The position numbers and the translations under genes were made by a program. From positions 1 through 38,528 of the forward strand of contig CACZFB010000027.1 in assembly GCA_902780305.1 (NCBI GenBank): a DNA stretch of 38,528 nt. Direction: 5' to 3'. Each line of letters starts with the position of its first letter. The stretch's first letter is position 1. This DNA is from an uncultured Coriobacteriaceae bacterium. Lineage in GTDB: Bacteria > Actinomycetota > Coriobacteriia > Coriobacteriales > Atopobiaceae. Below the pieces are notes generated by a model. It made no database searches. It was not told the DNA's origin and saw nothing but the letters and a program-made list of their open reading frames with translations. Positions 26,404 to 34,415 of the stretch are shown here, piece by piece.

Positions 26404-27111
26404 ATGGAGTTGCTACGAGAATTCTGTGCCGAGAACATGACGCTGGTTCCCAACGCGGTCGCGGCGGGGGCGCGTCGCATCGAGCTGTGCGACAACCTCG
26501 CTGTGGGAGGCACGTCGCCATCCTATGGCGTTATAAAGGCGGCCGTGGACTTCGCACGGGCGAATGACGTGCGAATTATGGCCATGGTTCGCCCTCGCGG
26601 AGGCGGCTTTACCTACGACGCGCAAGAGCGGCACATGATGCTGGACGACATCTCCTGTGCCCGCTTGCTTGGCGTTGACGGCGTGGTCTTTGGCTGTGTA
26701 CGGCCCGGTGAGAACGGCCATGCCGTGCTGGATGAAGAGCTCGCCAGAACCCTCGTTGACGCGGCCAAAGGTTCTGGCCTGGGCTGTAGTGCCAAGCTCC
26801 CTCCCGTGCAGGTCACCTTCCACATGGCGTTTGACGCCTTGGGCAAAGCGGTGCAGCTCGAGACCCTGGACGAACTCGCATCCCTCGGCGTCGAGCGCGT
26901 TCTTACGCATGGCGGACCGGCAGGCACTCCCATTGCCCAGAACGTTGCGCGGCTTCGTGAGCTCGTTGCCTATGCCAACGGCCGCATCGCCATCCTCCCC
27001 GGCGGGGGTCTCACGTGGCAAAATGCCCGGGAGGTCGCAGCGCTCGTCGGCGTCCGCGAGGTTCACGGGACCCAGATCGTCCGGCTTCCCCCTACTTCGC
27101 CTCTCTGTTGA
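26404..27111 (+). CDS. cutC: CutC family protein
   Basis: 235 residues forming a TIM barrel with family blocks [43 protein letters not shown] and ILPGGGL. Named for copper homeostasis in E. coli, although that role is disputed. It ends soon after EVHGTQIV, a natural short end in Gram-positive members rather than a truncation. The start codon ATG 26404 follows GGACGAG. Its last 20 bases overlap the end of msrB, which is convergent. Confidence 0.93.
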   Translation: MELLREFCAENMTLVPNAVAAGARRIELCDNLAVGGTSPSYGVIKAAVDFARANDVRIMAMVRPRGGGFTYDAQERHMMLDDISCARLLGVDGVVFGCVRPGENGHAVLDEELARTLVDAAKGSGLGCSAKLPPVQVTFHMAFDALGKAVQLETLDELASLGVERVLTHGGPAGTPIAQNVARLRELVAYANGRIAILPGGGLTWQNAREVAALVGVREVHGTQIVRLPPTSPLC

Positions 27112-27547
27112 ACAGGTACCGGTACTCTCCATACCCCTGCTGCTCCATCTGGGCATAAGGGACAAACCGTAGCGCGGCCGAGTTGATGCAGTATCGCAGC
27201 CCACCGGACTGGCGAGGGCCGTCGTTAAAGACATGGCCCAGATGAGAGTCCGCACCCGCGCTGCGCACCTCGCTGCGAACCATGCCAAAAGAGCGGTCCG
27301 TTCGCTGCGTTACGGCGTCCTCGCTAATCGGCTTCGTGAATGCCGGCCAGCCGCAGCCCGAATTGTACTTGTCCATGGACGTGAAGAGCCGCTCGCCGCT
27401 CACCACGTCCACGTAGAGGCTCTTCTTAAAGAAGTCGTCGTATTCCCCGGTAAAGGCATACTCAGTTGCGGCGTTCTGCGTCACCTCGAAGGCCAGATCG
27501 CCAATGCGTTCCCGGAGTTCGGCCTCGCTCTGCTCTTTGTGGGGCAT
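27092..27547 (-). CDS. msrB: Peptide-methionine (R)-S-oxide reductase
   Basis: 151 residues. Repairs methionine-R-sulfoxide in proteins with thioredoxin. Catalytic Cys120 in [11 protein letters not shown]; Cys65 in SGCGWPAF is the usual resolving cysteine. The two CxxC zinc motifs present in many MsrB proteins are absent, as in the zinc-free class. DSHLGHVF is intact. It follows gpx by 16 bases, so both repair or remove peroxide damage from one message. Confidence 0.96.
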   Translation of the reverse strand: MPHKEQSEAELRERIGDLAFEVTQNAATEYAFTGEYDDFFKKSLYVDVVSGERLFTSMDKYNSGCGWPAFTKPISEDAVTQRTDRSFGMVRSEVRSAGADSHLGHVFNDGPRQSGGLRYCINSAALRFVPYAQMEQQGYGEYRYLFNREAK

Positions 27548-27563
27548 CTTTAGCCTGCGTCCC

Positions 27564-28103
27564 TTAGAGCAATGCCTTGATGCACGCCTCCACCTCTGCC
27601 ATGTCGGCAGTCGGCTCGAAGCGCGCTACGACGGTGCCGTCCCGGTCGACGACGAACTTGGTAAAGTTCCACTTGATGTCTGACTTCTTGTCCCAGTCGG
27701 GATCGGCTTCCGCAAACATCTTTTCGAGCATCTCCTTGTACGGATGCTCGTCAAAGCCCTCGAATCCCTTTTGGGACTTGAGGTAGGTGTAGAGCGGCAG
27801 CTCGCCCTCGCCGTTAACGTCCGCCTTCCTCATCTGGGGGAAGGTGGTGTTAAAGTGCATGGTGCAGAACTCGTGAATCTCCTCGTCAGTGCCGGGCGCC
27901 TGGCCGCCAAACTGGTTGCAGGGGATGTCCAGAATCTCCAGCCCCGCGTCGTGATAGTCCCTGTACAGCTGCTCGATGGGGGCGTACTGCGGCGTGAACC
28001 CGCAGCCCGTGGCCGTGTTCACCACTAGAATTACCTTGCCTCGGTACTCCGAGAGGTCCAAAGTCTCGCCCGTGCCGGTCGTGATCGTGTAGTCGTAGAT
28101 CAT
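27564..28103 (-). CDS. Glutathione peroxidase-family thiol peroxidase
   Basis: 179 residues. Catalytic tetrad residues are visible: Cys34 in [12 protein letters not shown], Gln in [10 protein letters not shown], and Trp/Asn in KWNFTKF. The active site is Cys, not selenocysteine. Despite the family name, bacterial members usually take electrons from thioredoxin. The ATG at 28103 follows GTGAGGC; a start 17 codons upstream has no support. First gene of the gpx-msrB pair. Confidence 0.94.
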   Translation of the reverse strand: MIYDYTITTGTGETLDLSEYRGKVILVVNTATGCGFTPQYAPIEQLYRDYHDAGLEILDIPCNQFGGQAPGTDEEIHEFCTMHFNTTFPQMRKADVNGEGELPLYTYLKSQKGFEGFDEHPYKEMLEKMFAEADPDWDKKSDIKWNFTKFVVDRDGTVVARFEPTADMAEVEACIKALL

Positions 28104-28202
28104 ACTTGCCTCACATTGTCGCTGGATATGCCACATTTTGAATCTGTGCCCCATCCTACGCCGCCCACTGTTCGTCCGCAGCTCCTCGTCGGTGGTGTGT
28201 AC

Positions 28203-28228
28203 CGGTGTCCGTTTGGGAAGAGGTGCCA
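28203..28228 (+). promoter_or_regulatory. 26-nt repeated upstream element, copy 2
   Basis: Second copy (24/26) of the element at 24530. It lies 25 bases before TAGAAT (28254-28259), a likely -10 box for the DeoR gene. May be an activator or DeoR operator site; no internal symmetry. Confidence 0.5.
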
Positions 28229-28316
28229 GTCAGGCATACGCCGCTTCTCATGTTAGAATGAGTTGCGAACGCAAGCTATTTGGCAGTTAATCGAAATTCA
28301 TATGTGTGGAGTTGGC

Positions 28317-29063
28317 ATGGCAAAGCGCGACAGCACCATCTTGCAAATAGTTACCGACCAGAAGCGGGTCGAGGTGGCGTATCTGGCAGAGCGTCTTGGC
28401 GTTTCTACCGTCACCATGCGCAAGGACCTCGACGCGCTTCAGGAAAAGGGGCTCATACTCCGCGAGCATGGGTATGCGATGCTTGCCAACCCCAACGACG
28501 TGGGTGGCCGACTTGCCTACCACTACGACGAGAAGCTGCTCATCGCCCGTCGCGCGTCCGAGCTCGTTCCGGATGGAGCAACCATCATGGTGGAGAGCGG
28601 CAGTTGCTGCGCGCTTTTGGCGCGTGTGCTCGCCGACACCAAGAAGAACCTGACGATAATCACCAACAGTGCCTTTATTGCCAGCTATGTGCGAGATAGT
28701 GCGCAGGTGAGCTGCACCCTCTTGGGCGGTACCTATCAGCGTGACTCACAGGTAATGGTGGGTCCTCTCGTGCGCACCTGTGCGCAGGAGTTCTACGTGG
28801 ACCGTCTGTTCATCGGTGCGGACGGCTGGATAGACGGCGTGGGTTTTACCAACGCGGACCAGATGCGTGCCGACGCGGTGCGATCAATGGCCGCATCGGC
28901 GTCCGAGGTGGTCGTCCTTACCGAATCGGAGAAGTTCGGCCAGCGTGGCGCCATTCCCATGCGCTTGCCGGGAAAGCAGATGAGCGTTATAACAGATGGG
29001 AATATCCCGGACGAGTGGCGCCAAAGCCTCGCGCGTTCGGGCGTTTCCGTAACCATTGCATAG
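28317..29063 (+). CDS. DeoR-family transcriptional regulator
   Basis: 248 residues. N-terminal winged helix with QIVTDQKRVEVAYLAERLGVSTVTMRKDLDAL, the DeoR HTH signature spread over residues 10-42, then the DeoR sensor domain with sugar-phosphate-site elements (VESGSCCALLARVL, TNSAFIASYV, LLGGTYQ, FIGADGW). Such proteins usually repress sugar use and are released by a phosphorylated sugar. The ATG at 28317 with GGAG upstream is preferred; ATG 28302 is the alternative. Just upstream of fructose bisphosphatase on the same strand, 19 bases apart, so probably cotranscribed. Confidence 0.92.
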   Translation: MAKRDSTILQIVTDQKRVEVAYLAERLGVSTVTMRKDLDALQEKGLILREHGYAMLANPNDVGGRLAYHYDEKLLIARRASELVPDGATIMVESGSCCALLARVLADTKKNLTIITNSAFIASYVRDSAQVSCTLLGGTYQRDSQVMVGPLVRTCAQEFYVDRLFIGADGWIDGVGFTNADQMRADAVRSMAASASEVVVLTESEKFGQRGAIPMRLPGKQMSVITDGNIPDEWRQSLARSGVSVTIA

Positions 29064-29082
29064 TCGCGACAGGAGCACCTCC

Positions 29083-30993
29083 ATGGCCAACAACGACCTT
29101 CGCTACCTCGCACTGCTCTCCGAGCAGTTCCCAACCCGCCGTGCCGCCTACACCGAGGTCATCAACCTTCAAGCCATTCTCAACCTCCCGTGTGGCACCG
29201 AACACTTTGTGAGCGATATTCACGGTGAGCTCGAGGCCTTCACGCACATCCTCAACAATTGCTCGGGCGTCATCCGCGAACGCGTGAACGCGCTCTTTGG
29301 TGACGAGCTCGACGAACGTACGCGAGCCGACCTGTGTACGCTCGTCTATTATCCTGACGAGAAGCTCGAGCTCATGCGCAGGAGGGGAGAGCTCAACCCG
29401 GAGCGGCTCTACAACATGCTTGTTAACCTCACCAACTTGGCTCGTCAGCTTGCCGACGGCTATACCAGGAGCCATGTGCGCAAGATGCTTCCGCCCGACT
29501 ACGACTACATTATTGATGAGTTGTTGCACATAAGTCTGGGCAAGGATTCCGCACATCACACCTACCACGAGGACATCGTCCACTCAGTGGTAGAGATTGG
29601 CGCGGCGGAGGACTTTATCCGCTCCATCGCGCATCTAATCAAGCAACTAGCTGTCGACCGCATCCATGTGGTTGGCGACATCTACGATCGCGGCCAACGC
29701 GCCGACCGCATCGTGGACGAGCTGATGGCCTATGGCAGCGTTGACGTCCAGTGGGGCAACCACGACGTCGCGTGGATGGGTGCCGCGGCGGGCAGTGAGG
29801 TCTGCATGGCCCAAGTGGTCCGGACCTGCGTACACTACAACACCTTGGAGGTGCTGGAGAGCTCCTATGGCATCTCTCTGCGCGAGCTGGCGCTCTTTGC
29901 CGATGCGACCTACGCCCACGAGCCGGGCACCAAGCGCATGCATCGCATCGAGAAGGCCATCAACGTCATCCTGTTCAAGCTGATGGAACAAACCATTGCC
30001 CGCCATCCCAACTGGGGTATGCAGGATCGCTGCCTGCTGGGCTCAATCGATGTTGAGGCGGGTACGGTGCGCATCGACGGCCGCGACTGGCCGCTCTCCA
30101 CGCGTGACTTTCCGACGCTCGACCCTGCGCATCCCGCCGAGCTCAGCGAAGGGGAGCGCGCCGTGATGGATGGGCTTGCTGCCGCTTTCGCCGACTCCGA
30201 CCGCCTGCGGCGTCATGCGCGCTTCCTCTTTGAATGCGGCTCGGTATACAAGATATGCAACGGACGCCTGCTCTTCCATGGCTGCGTGCCGCTCGATTCG
30301 GACGGCGGGTTCTCCACGGTGGTGAGTGACGGCCGCGAGTTGCGCGGGCGCGAGTACCTCGACTACGTGGACCGCATGGCTCGGCGTGCCTGGACGACTG
30401 GCGACCAGCTTGCCCTCGACTGGATGTGGTATCTGTGGTGCGGGTCGCACTCACCGCTTGCTGGCCGTGTGATGAAGACCTTCGAGCGTGCCTATGTGGC
30501 CGATGAGGCCGCCTGGAAGGAGCCGCAAGACCCCTACTTCGACCTAACGCGCGATCCGGAGGTGGCCGCACGCGTGCTGGCGGAGTTTGGTCTGGAAGGT
30601 CCCCGGGCTCACATCGTGAATGGCCACACGCCGGTGCACGAGATCGACGGAGACACGCCGGTGCGGGCAAACGGACAGCTGCTGGTAATTGACGGCGGGT
30701 TCTGTCAGGCGTATCACAAGACGACCGGCATTGCGGGCTACACGCTCATTGCCGACGCACGCGGCCTTCGCCTTAAGGCACACCGCCCCTTTGCGGGGGT
30801 CGACAAGGCACTGACCTCGAACTTCGACATTGCCAGTGCGCACGAGCAGGTAATAGACGACACGAGCGAGAATCCGGTGCGTGTGACCGATACCGACCGA
30901 GGCGGCCGCATGCGCGAGCGCATTGCCGACCTCACACAACTGCTCGAGGCCTATCGCGAGGGCGATCTGCCCGAGCGACGGGGCAGGCGCTAA
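29083..30993 (+). CDS. fbp: Fructose-1,6-bisphosphatase, class III
   Basis: 636 residues, typical of the class III (Bacillus/Clostridium type) enzyme, which makes fructose 6-phosphate for gluconeogenesis. Metallophosphatase motifs in order: SDIHGELE, GDIYDRG, GNHD and NGHTPVHE. The ATG at 29083 follows AGGAG 8 bases upstream. Cotranscription with the DeoR regulator suggests sugar-phosphate-dependent control. Confidence 0.96.
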   Translation: MANNDLRYLALLSEQFPTRRAAYTEVINLQAILNLPCGTEHFVSDIHGELEAFTHILNNCSGVIRERVNALFGDELDERTRADLCTLVYYPDEKLELMRRRGELNPERLYNMLVNLTNLARQLADGYTRSHVRKMLPPDYDYIIDELLHISLGKDSAHHTYHEDIVHSVVEIGAAEDFIRSIAHLIKQLAVDRIHVVGDIYDRGQRADRIVDELMAYGSVDVQWGNHDVAWMGAAAGSEVCMAQVVRTCVHYNTLEVLESSYGISLRELALFADATYAHEPGTKRMHRIEKAINVILFKLMEQTIARHPNWGMQDRCLLGSIDVEAGTVRIDGRDWPLSTRDFPTLDPAHPAELSEGERAVMDGLAAAFADSDRLRRHARFLFECGSVYKICNGRLLFHGCVPLDSDGGFSTVVSDGRELRGREYLDYVDRMARRAWTTGDQLALDWMWYLWCGSHSPLAGRVMKTFERAYVADEAAWKEPQDPYFDLTRDPEVAARVLAEFGLEGPRAHIVNGHTPVHEIDGDTPVRANGQLLVIDGGFCQAYHKTTGIAGYTLIADARGLRLKAHRPFAGVDKALTSNFDIASAHEQVIDDTSENPVRVTDTDRGGRMRERIADLTQLLEAYREGDLPERRGRR

Positions 30994-31065
30994 AAAAGAC
31001 AACTGTGGTCACCAACAGCGTGGCGGGTCCGCAAAAGGTGCCTATGAGAAGACAGGGAGGAAGTC

Positions 31066-31947
31066 ATGCAGTACGTAACACTCAATACTGGCGCAAAGAT
31101 GCCCATGGAGGGCTTTGGGGTCTTTCGGGTTCCCGACCTCAAGCAATGCGAGGACTCCGTCTACGAGGCCATTCGCGTTGGCTATAGGCTCATCGACACC
31201 GCAACGGCCTACAAGAACGAAGAGGCCGTGGGCGCAGCTGTGCGCCGCGCCATTGCGGACGGCATCTGCACCCGCGAGGAGCTCTTCGTCACCTCCAAGC
31301 TCTGGGTCACCGACATGAGCGACGAGGCTACGGCCGCAGCCGCCATCGACGCCTCGCTTCGGCGACTCGACATCGGCTACCTGGATCTCTATCTGGAGCA
31401 TCAGGCCCTCAACGACTACTTTGCCGCCTGGCGTGCGATGACCGACGCCTATCGCGCGGGCAAGCTTCGCGCCATTGGCGTCTCGAACTTCTATCCCAAC
31501 ATCCTCACCAACTTCTGCGAGTGCGTGGACGTCATTCCCGCCGTTAACCAGGTAGAGCTGCATCCGTACTACACGCAGGAGACGGGCCTTATGGCCGAGG
31601 AGTCTGCCCTCGACGTGATGAGGCGCTATGGTGTGGTGCCCGAAGCCTGGGCGCCGCTGGGCGGCGGGCGTTACAACCCCTTTGAGGACGAGGACTTCAA
31701 GGCCATCGCCGTCGCACACGGCAAGACCGTCGGCCAGGTGCTGCTACGTTGGAACGTGCAGCGTGGCGTGGTGGTTATCCCCAAGTCGACGCATGCGGAG
31801 CGCATTGCCGAGAACTTCGACATTTGGGACTTCGAGCTGAGCGCGGACGAGATGGCGCGCATCTCCGCTCACGACATGGGCTACTCCGGCAGCCGAGCCA
31901 AACACTTTGAGCCGAGCTTCGTACGGATGGTTCTAGGCAAGGAGTAG
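31066..31947 (+). CDS. Aldo/keto reductase
   Basis: 293 residues of the AKR barrel family. The catalytic tetrad is present: Asp and Tyr in DTATAYKNEE, Lys in VTSKLW, His in YLEHQAL. The NADPH-binding C-terminal block PKSTHAERIAEN is intact. It reduces a carbonyl compound of unknown identity (AKR5-like 2,5-diketogluconate or methylglyoxal reductases are closest in style). GGAGG precedes the ATG at 31066. It lies 72 bases after fbp. The 171 bases after it hold an AT-rich stretch but no recognisable gene. Confidence 0.93.
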   Translation: MQYVTLNTGAKMPMEGFGVFRVPDLKQCEDSVYEAIRVGYRLIDTATAYKNEEAVGAAVRRAIADGICTREELFVTSKLWVTDMSDEATAAAAIDASLRRLDIGYLDLYLEHQALNDYFAAWRAMTDAYRAGKLRAIGVSNFYPNILTNFCECVDVIPAVNQVELHPYYTQETGLMAEESALDVMRRYGVVPEAWAPLGGGRYNPFEDEDFKAIAVAHGKTVGQVLLRWNVQRGVVVIPKSTHAERIAENFDIWDFELSADEMARISAHDMGYSGSRAKHFEPSFVRMVLGKE

Positions 31948-32118
31948 GCAGGCTATCGCGTATTGGGGGCCGATGCAACGTGCAGCGGCGAGGGCGACGC
32001 GCCCGACGGTCTCTCCGGTCATGTCGGAGGTGGCATAAACGGTTATTGCAGTGCTTATAGCAATTCCTTTCTTAATTAATGCGACAATGCTTATGGGATC
32101 GGTGGCAACATCACACGG

Positions 32119-33027
32119 CTAGAAAAAGGCATCGATGCCTTCGTCTAGGTAGACCTGGCGATAGGCGGCAAGGCTTTCTGGTCGGAGGTTCTTAACACCG
32201 CTAAGGGAATACTTCATGTCGATGAGCGCATACTTTCCCTCGCCAAAGTTGTGGAAGGGGAGGAGCTGCACGCGAGTCCCGCCGGCGTCGAAAAGCCAGC
32301 GGGCCATCGCACGGGCGTCTTCGAGGCTGTCGTTGAAGCCGGGGATGACCGGCGTGCGCGGCAGGACATCCGGGTGGTTTACCAGCGCCCAATGAAGGTT
32401 GTCGAGCATAAGGTCGGCGCGTCCGTGCGTCTGGTCCTTCAGCTTGTTTGCGTTCACGTGCTTCAGGTCCACGAGCATATGGTCGAGCAGGCCTGCAATG
32501 CGCTGGAATACCTGTGGCGCCACATGCGCCTCGGTCTCGATGCAGGTGTCGATGCCCTCCCCGTGCAGACGGACGAGCAGCTCCTCGCAGAACTCGGGCC
32601 AGGTGAGCGCCTCGCCGCCGCTGAGCGTAACGCCACCACCAGAGTCCTCGTAGAAGGGCTGGTCTTGCAGGCATACCTGTAGGACCTCTTCGACGGTCTT
32701 GTTTTCGCCGACGATGGAGAGCGCACGTGCGGGGCAGGCTGCCACAGCAGCTCGAGCCTCGACCGAGTCGCCGCTCAGATTACGCACGTCCACGTGACGC
32801 TTGCCACAGATCTCGCGAACACCGGTGCCGGAAGCTGCGGCAAGGCATGCTCCACAGCCTACGCAGGCGCTTACCTTCCACTCGAGCTGCGGCGTGCGAA
32901 CCTGGCTCTCGGGGTTGGAGCACCACGCACAGCGCAGCGGGCACCCCTTGAGGAAGACCACCGTGCGGATGCCCGGCCCGTCGTTGAGGCTGAATTTTTG
33001 TATGTTGAATACCGTGGCGGATTGCAT
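32119..33027 (-). CDS. Glycyl-radical enzyme activase (PflA/YbiY family radical SAM)
   Basis: 302 residues. The radical SAM cluster is Cys29-x3-Cys33-x2-Cys36 (GCPLRCAWC). A ferredoxin-like insert follows with Cys55, Cys58, Cys61, Cys74 and Cys98; the usual fourth cysteine of the first CxxCxxCxxxC is missing, so the auxiliary cluster count may be reduced. SGGEAL is the SAM-binding strand. It should put the radical on Gly781 of the enzyme encoded at 34416. The insert and length fit activases of glycerol/anhydrohexitol dehydratases rather than PFL activase (about 245 residues). Transcribed away from the glycyl-radical gene, with the shared control module upstream. Confidence 0.92.
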   Translation of the reverse strand: MQSATVFNIQKFSLNDGPGIRTVVFLKGCPLRCAWCSNPESQVRTPQLEWKVSACVGCGACLAAASGTGVREICGKRHVDVRNLSGDSVEARAAVAACPARALSIVGENKTVEEVLQVCLQDQPFYEDSGGGVTLSGGEALTWPEFCEELLVRLHGEGIDTCIETEAHVAPQVFQRIAGLLDHMLVDLKHVNANKLKDQTHGRADLMLDNLHWALVNHPDVLPRTPVIPGFNDSLEDARAMARWLFDAGGTRVQLLPFHNFGEGKYALIDMKYSLSGVKNLRPESLAAYRQVYLDEGIDAFF

Positions 33028-33061
33028 GACTTCTCCCTTGCGTGCGTTCTTCTCACCGCGG

Positions 33062-33178
33062 CCGAAAGTGCGTAACTTTACTTTGTGCGGAATTTGATTA
33101 GACTAACGTTGCCGCAGGTAGATGGGTTGTGGGTCGTTGGCTCCTTGGTAAGCGTACTACAAAGTTACGCACTTTCGG
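33062..33178 (-). promoter_or_regulatory. 117-bp control module, copy 1 (activase side)
   Basis: Bounded by an exact 18-bp inverted pair: CCGAAAGTGCGTAACTTT at 33062-33079 and its complement at 33161-33178. Read on the minus strand it holds TCTACCTGCG at offset 57, then AACGT, TCAAAT and GTTACGCACTTTCG: the same blocks at the same offsets as copy 2 at 34238. It ends 34 bases before the activase ATG. Confidence 0.75.
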
Positions 33179-33215
33179 AACGGGGTCGGGGCTGCGGTGT
33201 TGGAATGGAGCGAAG

Positions 33216-34235
33216 ATGGCGTATTTGCTGGGCAGGGGATCGGCGGTTGAGTGGTTGCGGCAAAACCGCAACGTGGCGTCGGTGCTGCAGCCTTGGACGG
33301 TGCCCTATCCGCTTTTGGAGGGCAGTCGCACGCGACTGGAGCCGGTGCTGCCGAATCTCGCGGGGCTTTCGGTGCCCTACCAGCTCATCGTGTGGACGCG
33401 CGAGGACCGGCGTCGGACGGCGTTGACGCACAGCTATATGCTCGACCTACGCGACGGCCACTATCCGGCCATTCGCGTGACCGACGAGCTGTTTGTCTCG
33501 ACGCCTGAGTTCACGTTTTTGCAGATGGCGAACGTGCTCGACGACGAGCGCCTGCTCTTTTTGGGGTTCGAGTTATGCGGACGCTATGGCATACGTGACG
33601 GCCACGTGTTTATGAGAAGCCAAATGTGTACGTCGCAACAGCTGCTGGCGTTTGCCGAGTACGCCCAGCATATACACGGCAGAAAGCGTGCCTTGGCGGT
33701 GGCGCCAAAGGTACTTGAGGGTGCTGGGTCGCCCATGGAAGCGGCGTTGGCACTCGTGTTGCATGCTCCGTTCGAGGCGGGAGGGTATGGCCTTGCGGCG
33801 CCGGAGCTCAACCATTCGCTGCCGGTGGTGGGAGACGTGCGGCGGCTATGGCCAGAAGACCACATCACGCCGGACCTGCTTTGGGCAGACGCAAAGCTTG
33901 CAATCGAGTACGACAGTGACGAGCATCATACCGCCGGGCAGCGCATCGCAAACGACGCACGTCGGCGAGACGTGCTTGTTGAGCTGGGGTATCGCGTGGT
34001 TACGGTAACGACTGAGCACATAAGAAGCACGTTGGAGGTCGAGCGCATCGCGGGAATCGTGGCGCGTGCCCTCCGTGCAGACCTCGCACCGCAGGACGCG
34101 GAGACGCGAAGGAAGCGCGCGGGTTTTCTGGCGCGCATGCGTTGGATGGCGACTCATCCCGAGGAGCTGACGGCAAAGCCCAAGGCTCGGTATTCTCGCT
34201 CATGGCGTCCGCGACACCAAGTCCGACGACCGTAA
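33216..34235 (+). CDS. DUF559-type endonuclease-fold protein
   Basis: 339 residues. The C-terminal 110 residues look like the DUF559/Vsr-like restriction-endonuclease fold: ITPDLLWADAKLAIEYDSDEH then RRDVLVELGYRVVTVT. The first 200 residues are of the kind that precedes DUF559 in actinobacterial AbiEi-like proteins (VPYQLIVWT, RVTDELFVSTPEFTFLQMA), without a clear N-terminal wing helix. Catalysis is unproven. The ATG at 33216 follows GGAG. The gene is bracketed by the two inverted control modules and its stop codon lies 2 bases before the second. Its place within a metabolic locus is odd and suggests insertion. Confidence 0.7.
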   Translation: MAYLLGRGSAVEWLRQNRNVASVLQPWTVPYPLLEGSRTRLEPVLPNLAGLSVPYQLIVWTREDRRRTALTHSYMLDLRDGHYPAIRVTDELFVSTPEFTFLQMANVLDDERLLFLGFELCGRYGIRDGHVFMRSQMCTSQQLLAFAEYAQHIHGRKRALAVAPKVLEGAGSPMEAALALVLHAPFEAGGYGLAAPELNHSLPVVGDVRRLWPEDHITPDLLWADAKLAIEYDSDEHHTAGQRIANDARRRDVLVELGYRVVTVTTEHIRSTLEVERIAGIVARALRADLAPQDAETRRKRAGFLARMRWMATHPEELTAKPKARYSRSWRPRHQVRRP

Positions 34236-34237
34236 GT

Positions 34238-34354
34238 GCGAAAGTGCGTAACTTTTAGAAGGCCTTTTTGTCGTCAGAGAATAGCACGGTGCCTCTACCT
34301 GCGCAAACGTGATTGTATCAAATAGTAAACGAGAAATTGTTACGCACTTTCGCC
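34238..34354 (+). promoter_or_regulatory. 117-bp control module, copy 2 (glycyl-radical enzyme side)
   Basis: CGAAAGTGCGTAACTTT at 34239-34255 and the inverted core GTTACGCACTTTCG at 34339-34352, starting 100 bases apart (101 in copy 1). TCTACCTGCG occurs at offset 57 as in copy 1, followed by AACGT and TCAAAT. The intervening bases differ, so the shared blocks look selected. The right-hand core lies where a -35 box would be for the promoter at 34363. Confidence 0.75.
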
Positions 34355-34362
34355 AAGGCCTG

Positions 34363-34371
34363 TGCTACAAT
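34363..34371 (+). promoter_or_regulatory. Extended -10 promoter of the glycyl-radical enzyme gene
   Basis: TGC followed by TACAAT gives an extended -10 box with no good -35; the module core GTTACGCACTTTCG ends 10 bases upstream, so a protein bound there would contact polymerase. The ATG lies 45 bases downstream. Confidence 0.5.
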
Positions 34372-34415
34372 ACTTACGAACGAAAGTAGTAAGGCTTTGG
34401 TTACGAAGGAGAACC

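Noticed and set aside
26404..27111. C-terminal truncation of CutC
   Set aside because: It ends earlier than E. coli CutC, but an end shortly after VHGT is usual for Gram-positive members, and the overlap with msrB is only 20 bases.
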